64,000 nt of DNA, from the NCBI GenBank assembly GCA_013290125.1, contig JABCYQ010000001.1, forward strand, positions 1-64,000. Reading direction: 5' to 3'. The position numbers were made by a program, and so were the translations under genes. Positions 9,297 to 16,640 of the stretch are shown in pieces; the first letter of the stretch is position 1; every line of letters begins with the position of its first letter. Origin of the DNA: Vulcanimicrobiota bacterium (lineage in GTDB: Bacteria > Vulcanimicrobiota > Vulcanimicrobiia > Eremiobacterales > Eremiobacteraceae). The notes beneath the pieces are model-generated. The model did no database searches, was not told the origin of the DNA, and was given only the letters and a program-made list of their open reading frames with translations.

Positions 9297-10121
9297 GTGA
9301 AAACATCTGAATCCGTGCGGCGCGCCTGCGCCCACATCGACGCGAATCTCGACGCTCCGGTGACCTTGCGCACGCTCGGCCGCGAAGTCGGTTTGAGCCC
9401 GGCGCACTTGCAGCGTGTGTTTAGCAAGGCGCTCGGTGTCTCGCCTCGCCAGTATCAAGAAGCGCGCCGCTTGGACCGCGTGCGCACGACGCTGCGCGAC
9501 GGCAAACCTGTGACGCACGCTCTGCATGACGCGGGCTTCGGATCGAGCAGCCGGCTCTACGAGCGCGCGGCCAAGCACTTCGGTATGTCGCCGGCCGCGT
9601 ATGGACGCGGCGGAGACGGCGCCGAGATCGGCTACGCTGTCGCGCGCTGCCCGCTTGGTTGCGTGCTGGTGGCGGCCACGCCGAAGGGTGTCTGCTCCGT
9701 GCGACTCGGCGCAGAAGAACGCGCGCTCGTATCTGCGGTCCGCGACGAATTTCCTAGCGCGCGTCTCGCTCCGGCGGATAGGCGCTTGCATACGTTTCTC
9801 ACGCGAATAGTGCGGCATATCGAAGGACGCCAACCCGATCTTGATCTGCCGCTCGACGTGCGCGCCACCGCGTTCCAGCGCCGTGTCTGGCAAGCGCTGC
9901 AGCGCATCCCCTACGGCGAAACTCGCTCGTACGGCGAGGTGGCACGCGCCATCGGCCGGCCGACGGCGGCGCGTGCGGTGGCGCAAGCATGCGCGACCAA
10001 TCCGGTCGCACTTGCGGTGCCTTGTCATCGCGTCGTGCGCGCGGATGGCGCGATGGGCGGCTATCGCTGGGGAGCGCAGCGCAAGCGCGCGCTGCTCGCA
10101 GCCGAGCGAAGCGCCTCATAG
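9297..10121 (+). CDS. Ada-like AraC regulator fused to O6-methylguanine-DNA methyltransferase
   Basis: 274 residues. Residues 1-105 are an AraC-type double helix-turn-helix (VTLRTLGREVGLSPAHLQRVF, ALHDAGFGSSSRLY). Residues 115-270 are a DNA-alkyltransferase domain with the acceptor cysteine in PCHRVVRADG and the preceding RAVAQACATNP helix. Enterobacterial Ada additionally has an N-terminal zinc domain that repairs methylphosphotriesters and triggers the adaptive response; that domain is absent, so the activating signal is unclear. The GTG start at 9297 follows TATCAT by 7 bases, with no Shine-Dalgarno, suggesting a leaderless mRNA. Confidence 0.9.
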   Translation: MKTSESVRRACAHIDANLDAPVTLRTLGREVGLSPAHLQRVFSKALGVSPRQYQEARRLDRVRTTLRDGKPVTHALHDAGFGSSSRLYERAAKHFGMSPAAYGRGGDGAEIGYAVARCPLGCVLVAATPKGVCSVRLGAEERALVSAVRDEFPSARLAPADRRLHTFLTRIVRHIEGRQPDLDLPLDVRATAFQRRVWQALQRIPYGETRSYGEVARAIGRPTAARAVAQACATNPVALAVPCHRVVRADGAMGGYRWGAQRKRALLAAERSAS

Positions 10122-10144
10122 GAAAGCGCGTTAGTTCAAGAAAT

Positions 10145-10172
10145 GGGGGCCGACTGGCGTCGGCCCCTTCAG
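10145..10172. repeat. Palindromic repeat, single-hairpin copy between convergent genes
   Basis: Perfect 9-bp stem GGGGCCGAC / GTCGGCCCC with loop TGGC (10146-10167), followed by TTCAG. It fills the 61-base space between the 3' ends of the Ada-like gene and the TonB receptor gene and may act as a bidirectional terminator, though it lacks a clear U-tract. Confidence 0.8.
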
Positions 10173-10182
10173 GCACGGAAAG

Positions 10183-12567
10183 TTACATCGAGACCTTGAT
10201 CCCCGTCGTGAACGTCCGCGGCGGCGCGTAGTGATTTCCTTGCGCGTTCAAGTACGTCACAAAGTAGCGATCGTTGAGCACGTTCTGAATGCCGAACGTC
10301 AGCGCCGTGTGCGGTGCGATCGCCACTCCCTTTTCCACGTTGAAGGTCGTGTGTGGCGTGCGCTTGCAGTAGCTGGGCGTTCCGGGCGGACAACTGGCAG
10401 AGGATAAACCGCTCCCGTACTCACCGTCCGCCGAGAACCAGCCGCCGCGATCGTCGTTGCGCAACAGGCCGGTCGCGATGCTGTAGCGTTGTTCGTGGTC
10501 TGCCGGCGTGTAGATCGTGGGAGATCCGAAGCATGGTGCGAGAAGCTGCGTTTCGCAGCCCTTGTTGAGCGACACGACGTGTGCGATCGAGAAATATACG
10601 CGACCCGCTTGCGTCGGCTGGACGAAATTCAGCGCCTCTTGCGATAGGCGGCCGAGCTTGTAGTTGATGTCTTGATGGAGGAGCGTGACGCCCACCTGGG
10701 TGTCATCGATAAGGTCGTTCGCGTTCTTCTGCCAGACCCGGAAGCCTAGGTCGCCGTGGCCCAGCGGCATGTGTCCGCCGAGTTCGAGCTGCGTATCGCG
10801 TTCCGGCTTCAGGTCGAACTGCGTCAGCGCCGGCTGAAGCGGGAGATTGAGCCGTTGCGCCGCGGTCGGGCTTACGTTTTCGAACGAGAACGGCTCGAAG
10901 AACCGTCCTACGTAGGCGTAGACGCTCGAACGCTGGCCGATGTAACGCGTCAGCTTCAGCCGCGGGCTGAACGATCCGAAGCCCTGTGAGAATTGCGTCG
11001 ACTTGATCGTGAAGAAGTCGTAGCGCAGGCCGTAGTCCATCTGGAATGCGTCACTCATGCGCCAGCTGTCTTGGATGTACGACTGATACGTGTTGCCCAG
11101 GTTCGGATTGTTGTCGACGACTGTCGCCGGTGCCGCCGAGATGAAGTTGTTCGGTTGCAAGGTGACCGCGTAGTTCTTGAAGATGTGCGCGAGGTCGTAC
11201 GAAACTCCGGCCGCCACATTGTGGTGACCGACGCCCTGCGCGTAATCAACCTGCACGATCTCGTCGACGGCTGTCCGCTGATCGGATAGCGAAAAGGCGC
11301 ACGTCGTCGGTAGAAACACGGCGCCGGGGTTGAGCGCGTTTGCGCAATCGATCGACGTGCCGCCGTTGCCGTATGGCGGCGCCTCGACGTTGAGGGCTTC
11401 GCCGTAGATGAAGTCGTTGGTCGGATCGCCGAAGTCTTGGATGGTCGAAGTCTTGAACGCCGGGCCGAACGTCAGCGAGCCCGTGCTGCCGATCGCGCGA
11501 TGGATCTGCAGCGCGAGAAACGTGTCGTCTTGCCATTCGTTGTCGTCCGTCGAAGCCGGTTCGCCGTTGTTCACGTCGTTCGGGATCTGAAACGTGCTGC
11601 GGCTGTGGACGAGCGTTATGTTCGTGAAATCATTCGTGCCGCCGGGCAACGTGAAGCGGACGAACTGATTGGCCGAGCTTGAGTTGTCGTGCGGCGAGTT
11701 CAAGTTCGGCGGATCGAGGCCGCGCGTGGTCTGCTGACCGCCGATCGCCACGTCGTAGCCGCCGCCGCCCGCGATCGGCGAGTGAAAACCGAACGTCGAG
11801 TGCAGCGTCGTGAAGGACCCGACGGACGCGTCGTAGTCGACACCTGGCACGCCGGTTCCAGCGCGCGTCGCCATGTTGAACACGGAGCCGAATTTCAGAC
11901 CGTACTGCGCGGGATACGCGCCCTCGAGCAGGTCGACGAACGAAAGGTCGTTCAGGTTGATCTCGCCGCCGATATCGCGATTGAGCTCCTGCGGGAGAGC
12001 GACACCGTCCAGCAGGTAATTGATGACGCCGTGATCGCCGTTCATGTGCACGACGCCGTTCGCACCGCGCACGGCGCCAGGAAGCTGGATCTGCATTTCA
12101 GTGAAGCTGTTGTTGACTGGGAGGCGTGTCAGCGCCGTGCTGTTCAGCACGACGTCGCTGCCGCTCCCGTGAATCGGCGGCGAGCCGGTCACGACGACGT
12201 GGCCCAGCGCCTTCAGCGGCTGCAGCGCCAGTTCAATGCTGGCTCCTCCGCTGCCGAGATCGACGCGGGCGTCGCCGCGTAGATCGCCGTGCACCGCCGA
12301 CACTTCGTACGTGCCGAGCGCGAGAGGCGGAAATGTGAACTGTCCTCTGTCGTCGGTCGTCGCCTTCGCGATGAGATTGTTTCCGGCGGCGGTAACGAGG
12401 ACATGCACGACTGGCGCGCCGTTGCTGGTCACAGTTCCGGTCAGGAAGGCGCTCGCGTTGCCGGCGTACGAAGGCGCCGCGAATGCGAAAGATAAGATGA
12501 GAATCGCTGCGGTGAGAGCAACGCGCACGGCCGCGAGGGCGCATAGCGCCTGAAGATATCGGTACAT
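10183..12567 (-). CDS. TonB-dependent outer-membrane receptor with N-terminal carboxypeptidase-regulatory-like domain
   Basis: About 794 residues. A signal peptide is followed by a CarboxypepD_reg-like beta-sandwich (residues about 38-115), a plug domain (about 120-240, containing LLDGVALPQELNRDIGGEINL), and a beta-barrel with alternating aromatic strands to the C-terminus (TFTTGIKVSM). Such receptors import chelated metals or other ligands with TonB energy. It lies 55 bases downstream of a small membrane-protein gene, and that unit has a Fur-type operator upstream, so a metal substrate (zinc, iron or manganese) is likely. The substrate itself cannot be read from the sequence. Ends facing a palindromic repeat. 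Confidence 0.88.
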   Translation of the reverse strand: MYRYLQALCALAAVRVALTAAILILSFAFAAPSYAGNASAFLTGTVTSNGAPVVHVLVTAAGNNLIAKATTDDRGQFTFPPLALGTYEVSAVHGDLRGDARVDLGSGGASIELALQPLKALGHVVVTGSPPIHGSGSDVVLNSTALTRLPVNNSFTEMQIQLPGAVRGANGVVHMNGDHGVINYLLDGVALPQELNRDIGGEINLNDLSFVDLLEGAYPAQYGLKFGSVFNMATRAGTGVPGVDYDASVGSFTTLHSTFGFHSPIAGGGGYDVAIGGQQTTRGLDPPNLNSPHDNSSSANQFVRFTLPGGTNDFTNITLVHSRSTFQIPNDVNNGEPASTDDNEWQDDTFLALQIHRAIGSTGSLTFGPAFKTSTIQDFGDPTNDFIYGEALNVEAPPYGNGGTSIDCANALNPGAVFLPTTCAFSLSDQRTAVDEIVQVDYAQGVGHHNVAAGVSYDLAHIFKNYAVTLQPNNFISAAPATVVDNNPNLGNTYQSYIQDSWRMSDAFQMDYGLRYDFFTIKSTQFSQGFGSFSPRLKLTRYIGQRSSVYAYVGRFFEPFSFENVSPTAAQRLNLPLQPALTQFDLKPERDTQLELGGHMPLGHGDLGFRVWQKNANDLIDDTQVGVTLLHQDINYKLGRLSQEALNFVQPTQAGRVYFSIAHVVSLNKGCETQLLAPCFGSPTIYTPADHEQRYSIATGLLRNDDRGGWFSADGEYGSGLSSASCPPGTPSYCKRTPHTTFNVEKGVAIAPHTALTFGIQNVLNDRYFVTYLNAQGNHYAPPRTFTTGIKVSM

Positions 12568-12622
12568 GGATGCTCCGTTCGTCAACTCGCCCTGCGCGAT
12601 TCACGCGCGGACGAACATCAAG

Positions 12623-13246
12623 TTACAGTGATGTGGTTGCGAGACGGAGCGAGGGCGGAGGCCGATTGAAGAGCGGCGCCGTCCAGATCGGCAGCGGCAG
12701 CGCTGTGGCAATTCGTTCGATCGCGAGCGCGAGCTGTTCGCTCGCAGGACGTGCGGCCTGCAGCACGACGACGAGTGCGTCCACGATCGACGGCATGCGC
12801 GCGGCGGCCGCACGAGTGGCGAGCGCCAGGATGATGACGGTGAGCAGCGCACCGGCGACACCGCCGGCGACGTCGTGACCGCAGAACGGACAACCTTCGC
12901 CGATCTGGGTCAGCATGCCGATCCCGAGCTGCAGTGCAGCCGTGAGACCGAGAAAGCGGATGCCGCTGCCGCTGAACGGCAGCGTCGCGAGACCGACGTG
13001 TATCATGCGTTTGAGATCTCGCGCGCTCGACGACTGCGCGCGCAGCGCCCACCATCCGAAGTAAAATGCGGCGATGCACGCAAGCGCCGTAAGCCCGAGA
13101 TACCAGTGGCGTGCGCTGAAGAGCACTTCGTCCGCGTCAGACCCCATGGCGGCGAACTCAGCTGCAAGGTGAGCCACGATCGCGCCTGCGGCGACGAGGA
13201 CGAAGTAGAACGGTTTCAGGTCCGGATGGACGAGCTTCGAGCGCAT
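12623..13246 (-). CDS. Four-helix membrane protein of unknown function, Fur-operator-linked
   Basis: 207 residues with about four hydrophobic helices. It has a GCPFCGHD motif (CxxC plus His) between helices 3 and 4, and a C-terminus ending in FNRPPPSLRLA. I do not recognise the family. The design resembles the membrane protein at 14537-15220: similar helix spacing, an LTAALQLGIG versus LIAGMQIPAL segment, and a shared NRPPP tail. An in-frame extension reaches an ATG at 13369 inside the operator, but its sequence is not membrane-like and 13246 is preferred; TAACAT lies 8 bases upstream. Probably co-transcribed with the TonB receptor and involved in metal handling (inference). Confidence 0.7.
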   Translation of the reverse strand: MRSKLVHPDLKPFYFVLVAAGAIVAHLAAEFAAMGSDADEVLFSARHWYLGLTALACIAAFYFGWWALRAQSSSARDLKRMIHVGLATLPFSGSGIRFLGLTAALQLGIGMLTQIGEGCPFCGHDVAGGVAGALLTVIILALATRAAAARMPSIVDALVVVLQAARPASEQLALAIERIATALPLPIWTAPLFNRPPPSLRLATTSL

Positions 13247-13356
13247 GCTATGTAATGTTATCGTCTGTTTGACCGGCGAGAGCAAGCCCTTGTCCCGATT
13301 CTTTTCGGAGAACGGCGCGCTGACCGTTGTCACAATCAGCTCGGTTGGCTGAATCA

Positions 13357-13377
13357 TATTGAGAATCATTCTCTATA
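13357..13377. promoter_or_regulatory. Fur-family operator (metal box) upstream of membrane protein/TonB receptor unit
   Basis: A 13-bp perfect palindrome GAGAATCATTCTC (13361-13373) with partly symmetric flanks. The 21-base site differs at only two positions from the site at 29017-29037 in front of the metal ABC importer. It has the 7-1-7 layout of Fur/Zur/PerR-type boxes. It lies about 110 bases upstream of the membrane-protein start and about 70 bases from the divergent GlxA gene, so it could also affect the latter. Confidence 0.8.
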
Positions 13378-13446
13378 AATCGGGGAGTCCCGAATTGTCG
13401 GATTTATGGCATAGCGGACATCGCTGTGTCGTGATATAGTTCGGAC

Positions 13447-14433
13447 ATGAAACATGCGACGAAGAAGATCGGGCTCGTCGCGTACGATAGAGTTCAGGCG
13501 CTCGACCTCGTCGGACCGATGGATGTCTTCTCGTCCGCGAACTCGGTCTCAGGCATGAACGCACCGGCATACGAGCTGATCGTGATCGGCATCGAGGCCG
13601 GCCCGTCTAAGACGGAATCCGGCCTCTCGTTTCGGCCGCAGTGCCTCCTCGGCGAAGCGCCTCGGCTCGACACGCTGATCATTCCGGGCGGCGCGGGAAT
13701 TCGAAAACAGGGACCGTGCGATAAGGTCGCCGCCTTTCTGCGTGGCCCCGCGAAGAACACGCGCCGCATCGCGTCGGTCTGCACTGGAATCTACGCCCTC
13801 GCGCAAAGCGGACTTCTTGACGGTCGCCGAGCGACCACGCATTGGCGCTGGGCGGACGACGTCGCGCGCAAGTTTCCTGCCATCAAGATGGATGCCGACC
13901 TCATCTTCGTGGAGGACGGCCGCATATTCACGTCCGCCGGAATCTCCGCCGGCATCGATCTGTCTCTCAAATTTGTCGAGGACGATTTGGGAAGCGATGC
14001 GGCGCTCGCGGTGGCGCGATCACTTGTCGTCTACCTCAAGCGCCCCGGCGGCCAGCTGCAGTATTCGGAACCGTTGCAATTCCAAGCGCGCGCGACCGAT
14101 CGATTCCGTGACGTCGCGACCTGGATGATCGGCCACCTCGACGAGGATCTCTCGGCCGAGGTGCTGTCGGAGCGCGTGCACTTGAGCACTCGTCATTTCA
14201 ACCGGCGATTCAAGTCGGCGTTCGGTACGACGCCGGCGCGCTTCGTCGAGCGATTGCGGCTGGACGAGGCGAGGAAAAGAATGATGGACGGCGCGCGGGG
14301 ACTCGATCACGTCGCACGTTCCGTCGGCTTCGCTAGCGAAGATGCATTTCGGCGTTCGTTCGAGCGGCGCTTCGGCGTCAATCCCAGCCGTTATCGCGCG
14401 CGATTCCATACGACGACGGCTCTCGCCGACTAG
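13447..14433 (+). CDS. GlxA-type transcriptional regulator (DJ-1/PfpI domain plus AraC helix-turn-helix)
   Basis: 328 residues. Residues 5-190 form a DJ-1/PfpI-like domain (IGLVAYDRVQALDLVGPMDVF, the elbow SVCTGIYALAQSGLLDGRRATTHW) and residues 225-320 an AraC double HTH (LSAEVLSERVHLSTRHFNRRF, DHVARSVGFASEDAFRRSF). The Cys of the elbow is present, but family members act as ligand sensors rather than enzymes. Upstream, TATAGT (13435-13440) precedes the ATG by 6 bases with no ribosome-binding site, which suggests a leaderless transcript. Targets are unknown. Confidence 0.92.
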   Translation: MKHATKKIGLVAYDRVQALDLVGPMDVFSSANSVSGMNAPAYELIVIGIEAGPSKTESGLSFRPQCLLGEAPRLDTLIIPGGAGIRKQGPCDKVAAFLRGPAKNTRRIASVCTGIYALAQSGLLDGRRATTHWRWADDVARKFPAIKMDADLIFVEDGRIFTSAGISAGIDLSLKFVEDDLGSDAALAVARSLVVYLKRPGGQLQYSEPLQFQARATDRFRDVATWMIGHLDEDLSAEVLSERVHLSTRHFNRRFKSAFGTTPARFVERLRLDEARKRMMDGARGLDHVARSVGFASEDAFRRSFERRFGVNPSRYRARFHTTTALAD

Positions 14434-14536
14434 AACGGCTCTGGCTATTCGTGCCCATTACCGATATTTTCATCATGCCTCGTGCACACCGCTCCGGCGA
14501 GGGTAACAGCCCGCCACTGGTGTACGTCTAACCGTC

Positions 14537-15220
14537 ATGCACCTGCTTCTGCGGCGCACCGCGTACTGGCCCCTGGTCACAGCATTCGCGCTCGCCGCGA
14601 TGGTCTCTGGCCACGCGCTCGAACTCGCTCTGGAAAACGCGGGTTTGTTCGGCGATGGTCGAGCGGCGTATAGCCACATGGCACAAGGACCGGCAGGGTT
14701 GTTCATGCTCGGCTTGGCGTTAGTCGCGCTCGTCGCGCTTGTTGTTTCCGTCGCACGCAGCCTCGGCACTCATCGGGCGACCTCCCTCTCGATCGTGCCT
14801 GACTTCGTCGCGCTGCGCCGCTTGGGTGGATCAAGGGTCGCGCTGCTGATCGCGGGCATGCAGATCCCCGCGTTGATCGCCACTGAGCTGTGCGAACAGC
14901 GCCTATCCGGATTCGCGCATCCCGGCCTGGCGGCGATCTTCGGCGCGGGCCACTTGACGGCACCGATCATCCAATTGGCGATGACGGCTCTCGCCGCACT
15001 TGCTCTCGCTTCGCTCGCGCGCATGTCATGCGAGCACGCAGACGACCTATTCCGCGCCGCGCGTGCGATCGCAAAGATATTTGTCGTCGCACGGCCACAG
15101 GCGCCGCGCGCGGCACTTGTCGCGTCGGTCTTCGCGCGAGCCGAGCACCCCGTTGATCATCCACTCGCCTTCCGCCTCGCCAACCGGCCTCCACCTGCGA
15201 TAGCCGCCGCGCGCGCGTAA
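14537..15220 (+). CDS. Four-helix membrane protein of unknown function upstream of copper genes
   Basis: 227 residues, about four transmembrane helices, with charged and His-bearing loops (GHALELALENAG, ATELCEQRLSGFAHPG, GAGHLTAPI) and a tail LANRPPPAIAAA. I do not recognise the family. It shares architecture and the NRPPP tail with the Fur-linked protein at 12623-13246, suggesting paralogues. It is followed 83 bases later by a putative outer-membrane protein, CopC and CopD, so a role in metal (copper) handling is plausible but not shown. No convincing Shine-Dalgarno before the ATG at 14537. Confidence 0.7.
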   Translation: MHLLLRRTAYWPLVTAFALAAMVSGHALELALENAGLFGDGRAAYSHMAQGPAGLFMLGLALVALVALVVSVARSLGTHRATSLSIVPDFVALRRLGGSRVALLIAGMQIPALIATELCEQRLSGFAHPGLAAIFGAGHLTAPIIQLAMTALAALALASLARMSCEHADDLFRAARAIAKIFVVARPQAPRAALVASVFARAEHPVDHPLAFRLANRPPPAIAAARA

Positions 15221-15303
15221 ACGCGTCGTCGCGGTCCGTCCTTACGGTCTGCCGGCTCATGCCGCGGCCGTCTTTGTGCGCATCGCTTTGTGGAGATATC
15301 GTT

Positions 15304-16215
15304 ATGAGAATCCGATTGATCGCGGCCGCGGCCGCACTGCTCACAACGTTTTGGGTGGTGCATTCCGCCGCTGACGCGCACGTCGTTTGCGGAGACCGGG
15401 TATTTCCCACAACGCTCACGATGGACGATCCTGGAGTGAGCGACGAGCTGTCGCTGCCGACTATCGTGCTTACGCCGACGCCGTCGGGTGAAAGCAACGT
15501 CTACGCGTACGAATGGGATAAGACGATCACCGACAATCTGGATTTGGCCTTTAACGGTGACTACCTCACACAGCGCGGCCCGGCAGAGAATTTGAGCGGC
15601 TGGGACAATCTGACGGTGACAGTCAAGGATCAACATCCGTGCAAGGAACGATATCAGCACGAGGAGGTCGCCTGGTCGGTGGGCGTCGTCCGCCTATTCC
15701 CGGGAACTGGCTCGACGCAATTGCGCAACGCGGGTGCAATCGCAAACGTTGGAAGTACAGCGCCCACGTTCTACCTCGGCAAGGGTTTGGGTGAGTTGAA
15801 GGCAGGCTATCTGCGTCCCCTTGCGCTCACCTTTGAAGCGAGCCGCGTGTTGTCCGATAAACCGAGCCTGAACCCAAACGCATGGAGTTACGCGGCGTCG
15901 TTACAATATTCCATGCCGTATCTGCAGCAGCACGTGAAGGCGTTGCACGTGCCGCAGTTCTTCACACGAATGACGCCTATCGTCGAGGTCGCGATGAACA
16001 GTCCGGACAGCGGTTCACCAAGCACGACGATCTCGCCCGGAATTCTCTACGACGCCAACACGTGGCAACTTGGTGCCGAGGCCATCATACCCTCAGCCCA
16101 TGCCACGCGCCAAGCGCAACACACCGGTATCCTGATTCAGTATCACGTGTTTCTCGACTCGTTCTATAAGAGCTGGTTCGGCAAACCTCTCATCAAAAGG
16201 AATCCTTCGCAATGA
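15304..16215 (+). CDS. Exported protein, putative outer-membrane beta-barrel, in copper operon
   Basis: 303 residues. A signal peptide (residues 1-25, cleaved near ADAHVV) is followed by alternating beta-strand segments without long hydrophobic helices, as in transporter-like barrel proteins of about 300 residues (NVYAYEWDKTITDNLDLAFNG, PGILYDANTWQLGAEAI, and a final aromatic strand). GGAGAT lies 10 bases upstream of the ATG, deciding this start over a longer in-frame one at 15259. Its stop overlaps the copC start (ATGA), tying it to copper resistance. Specific function unknown. Confidence 0.75.
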   Translation: MRIRLIAAAAALLTTFWVVHSAADAHVVCGDRVFPTTLTMDDPGVSDELSLPTIVLTPTPSGESNVYAYEWDKTITDNLDLAFNGDYLTQRGPAENLSGWDNLTVTVKDQHPCKERYQHEEVAWSVGVVRLFPGTGSTQLRNAGAIANVGSTAPTFYLGKGLGELKAGYLRPLALTFEASRVLSDKPSLNPNAWSYAASLQYSMPYLQQHVKALHVPQFFTRMTPIVEVAMNSPDSGSPSTTISPGILYDANTWQLGAEAIIPSAHATRQAQHTGILIQYHVFLDSFYKSWFGKPLIKRNPSQ

Positions 16216-16586
16216 AAACCACACGCTCGATTGCGGCGGCACTTGCGCTTGCCGCACTATTCTTCGCTCCCGCACCGATCTGGGCGCACGCGTTCCTCGA
16301 CCATTCTGATCCCGCTGTCGGCAGCACAGTACCGGCAGCGCCTGCGGCTCTGAACTTGTGGTTCACGCAAGAGCTCGAGCCGGCTTTTAGCTGGGTGACG
16401 GTGACCGATAAATCTGGAGCAACCGTGAACGACGGATCTGCAGCGGTCGATCCAAACGACCAGACGAAACTCATCGTCAAGCTAAAACCGTTGGATCCGG
16501 GGACATATACGGTGAAATGGCACGTTCTCTCGGTCGACACGCACACGACGGAGGGCGACTTCACCTTCCAGATCGGAAAGGGGTAA
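16212..16586 (+). CDS. copC: CopC-like periplasmic copper-binding protein
   Basis: 124 residues. A signal peptide ends at WAHAFLDHSDP; the mature N-terminus begins with His, which in CopC proteins binds Cu(II). The rest matches the CopC/YcnJ fold: PAVGSTVPAAPAALNLWFTQELEPAFSWVTV and TVKWHVLSVDTHTTEGDFTF with the conserved His-x-Leu-Ser-x-Asp-x-His. It hands copper to, or receives it from, CopD encoded immediately downstream. ATGA overlap with the gene before it indicates coupled translation. Confidence 0.93.
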   Translation: MKTTRSIAAALALAALFFAPAPIWAHAFLDHSDPAVGSTVPAAPAALNLWFTQELEPAFSWVTVTDKSGATVNDGSAAVDPNDQTKLIVKLKPLDPGTYTVKWHVLSVDTHTTEGDFTFQIGKG

Positions 16587-16640
16587 GCGATCGATACGGT
16601 CCTGATCGCGACCCGCGTACTGCACTATGCCGCGACGGCC

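Noticed and set aside
7845-10028. A 727-codon open frame on the minus strand across the S9 peptidase and Ada-like genes
   Set aside because: It is antisense to two clear protein genes, is dominated by Arg/His/Ala as expected for a shadow frame in GC-rich DNA, and has no motif.
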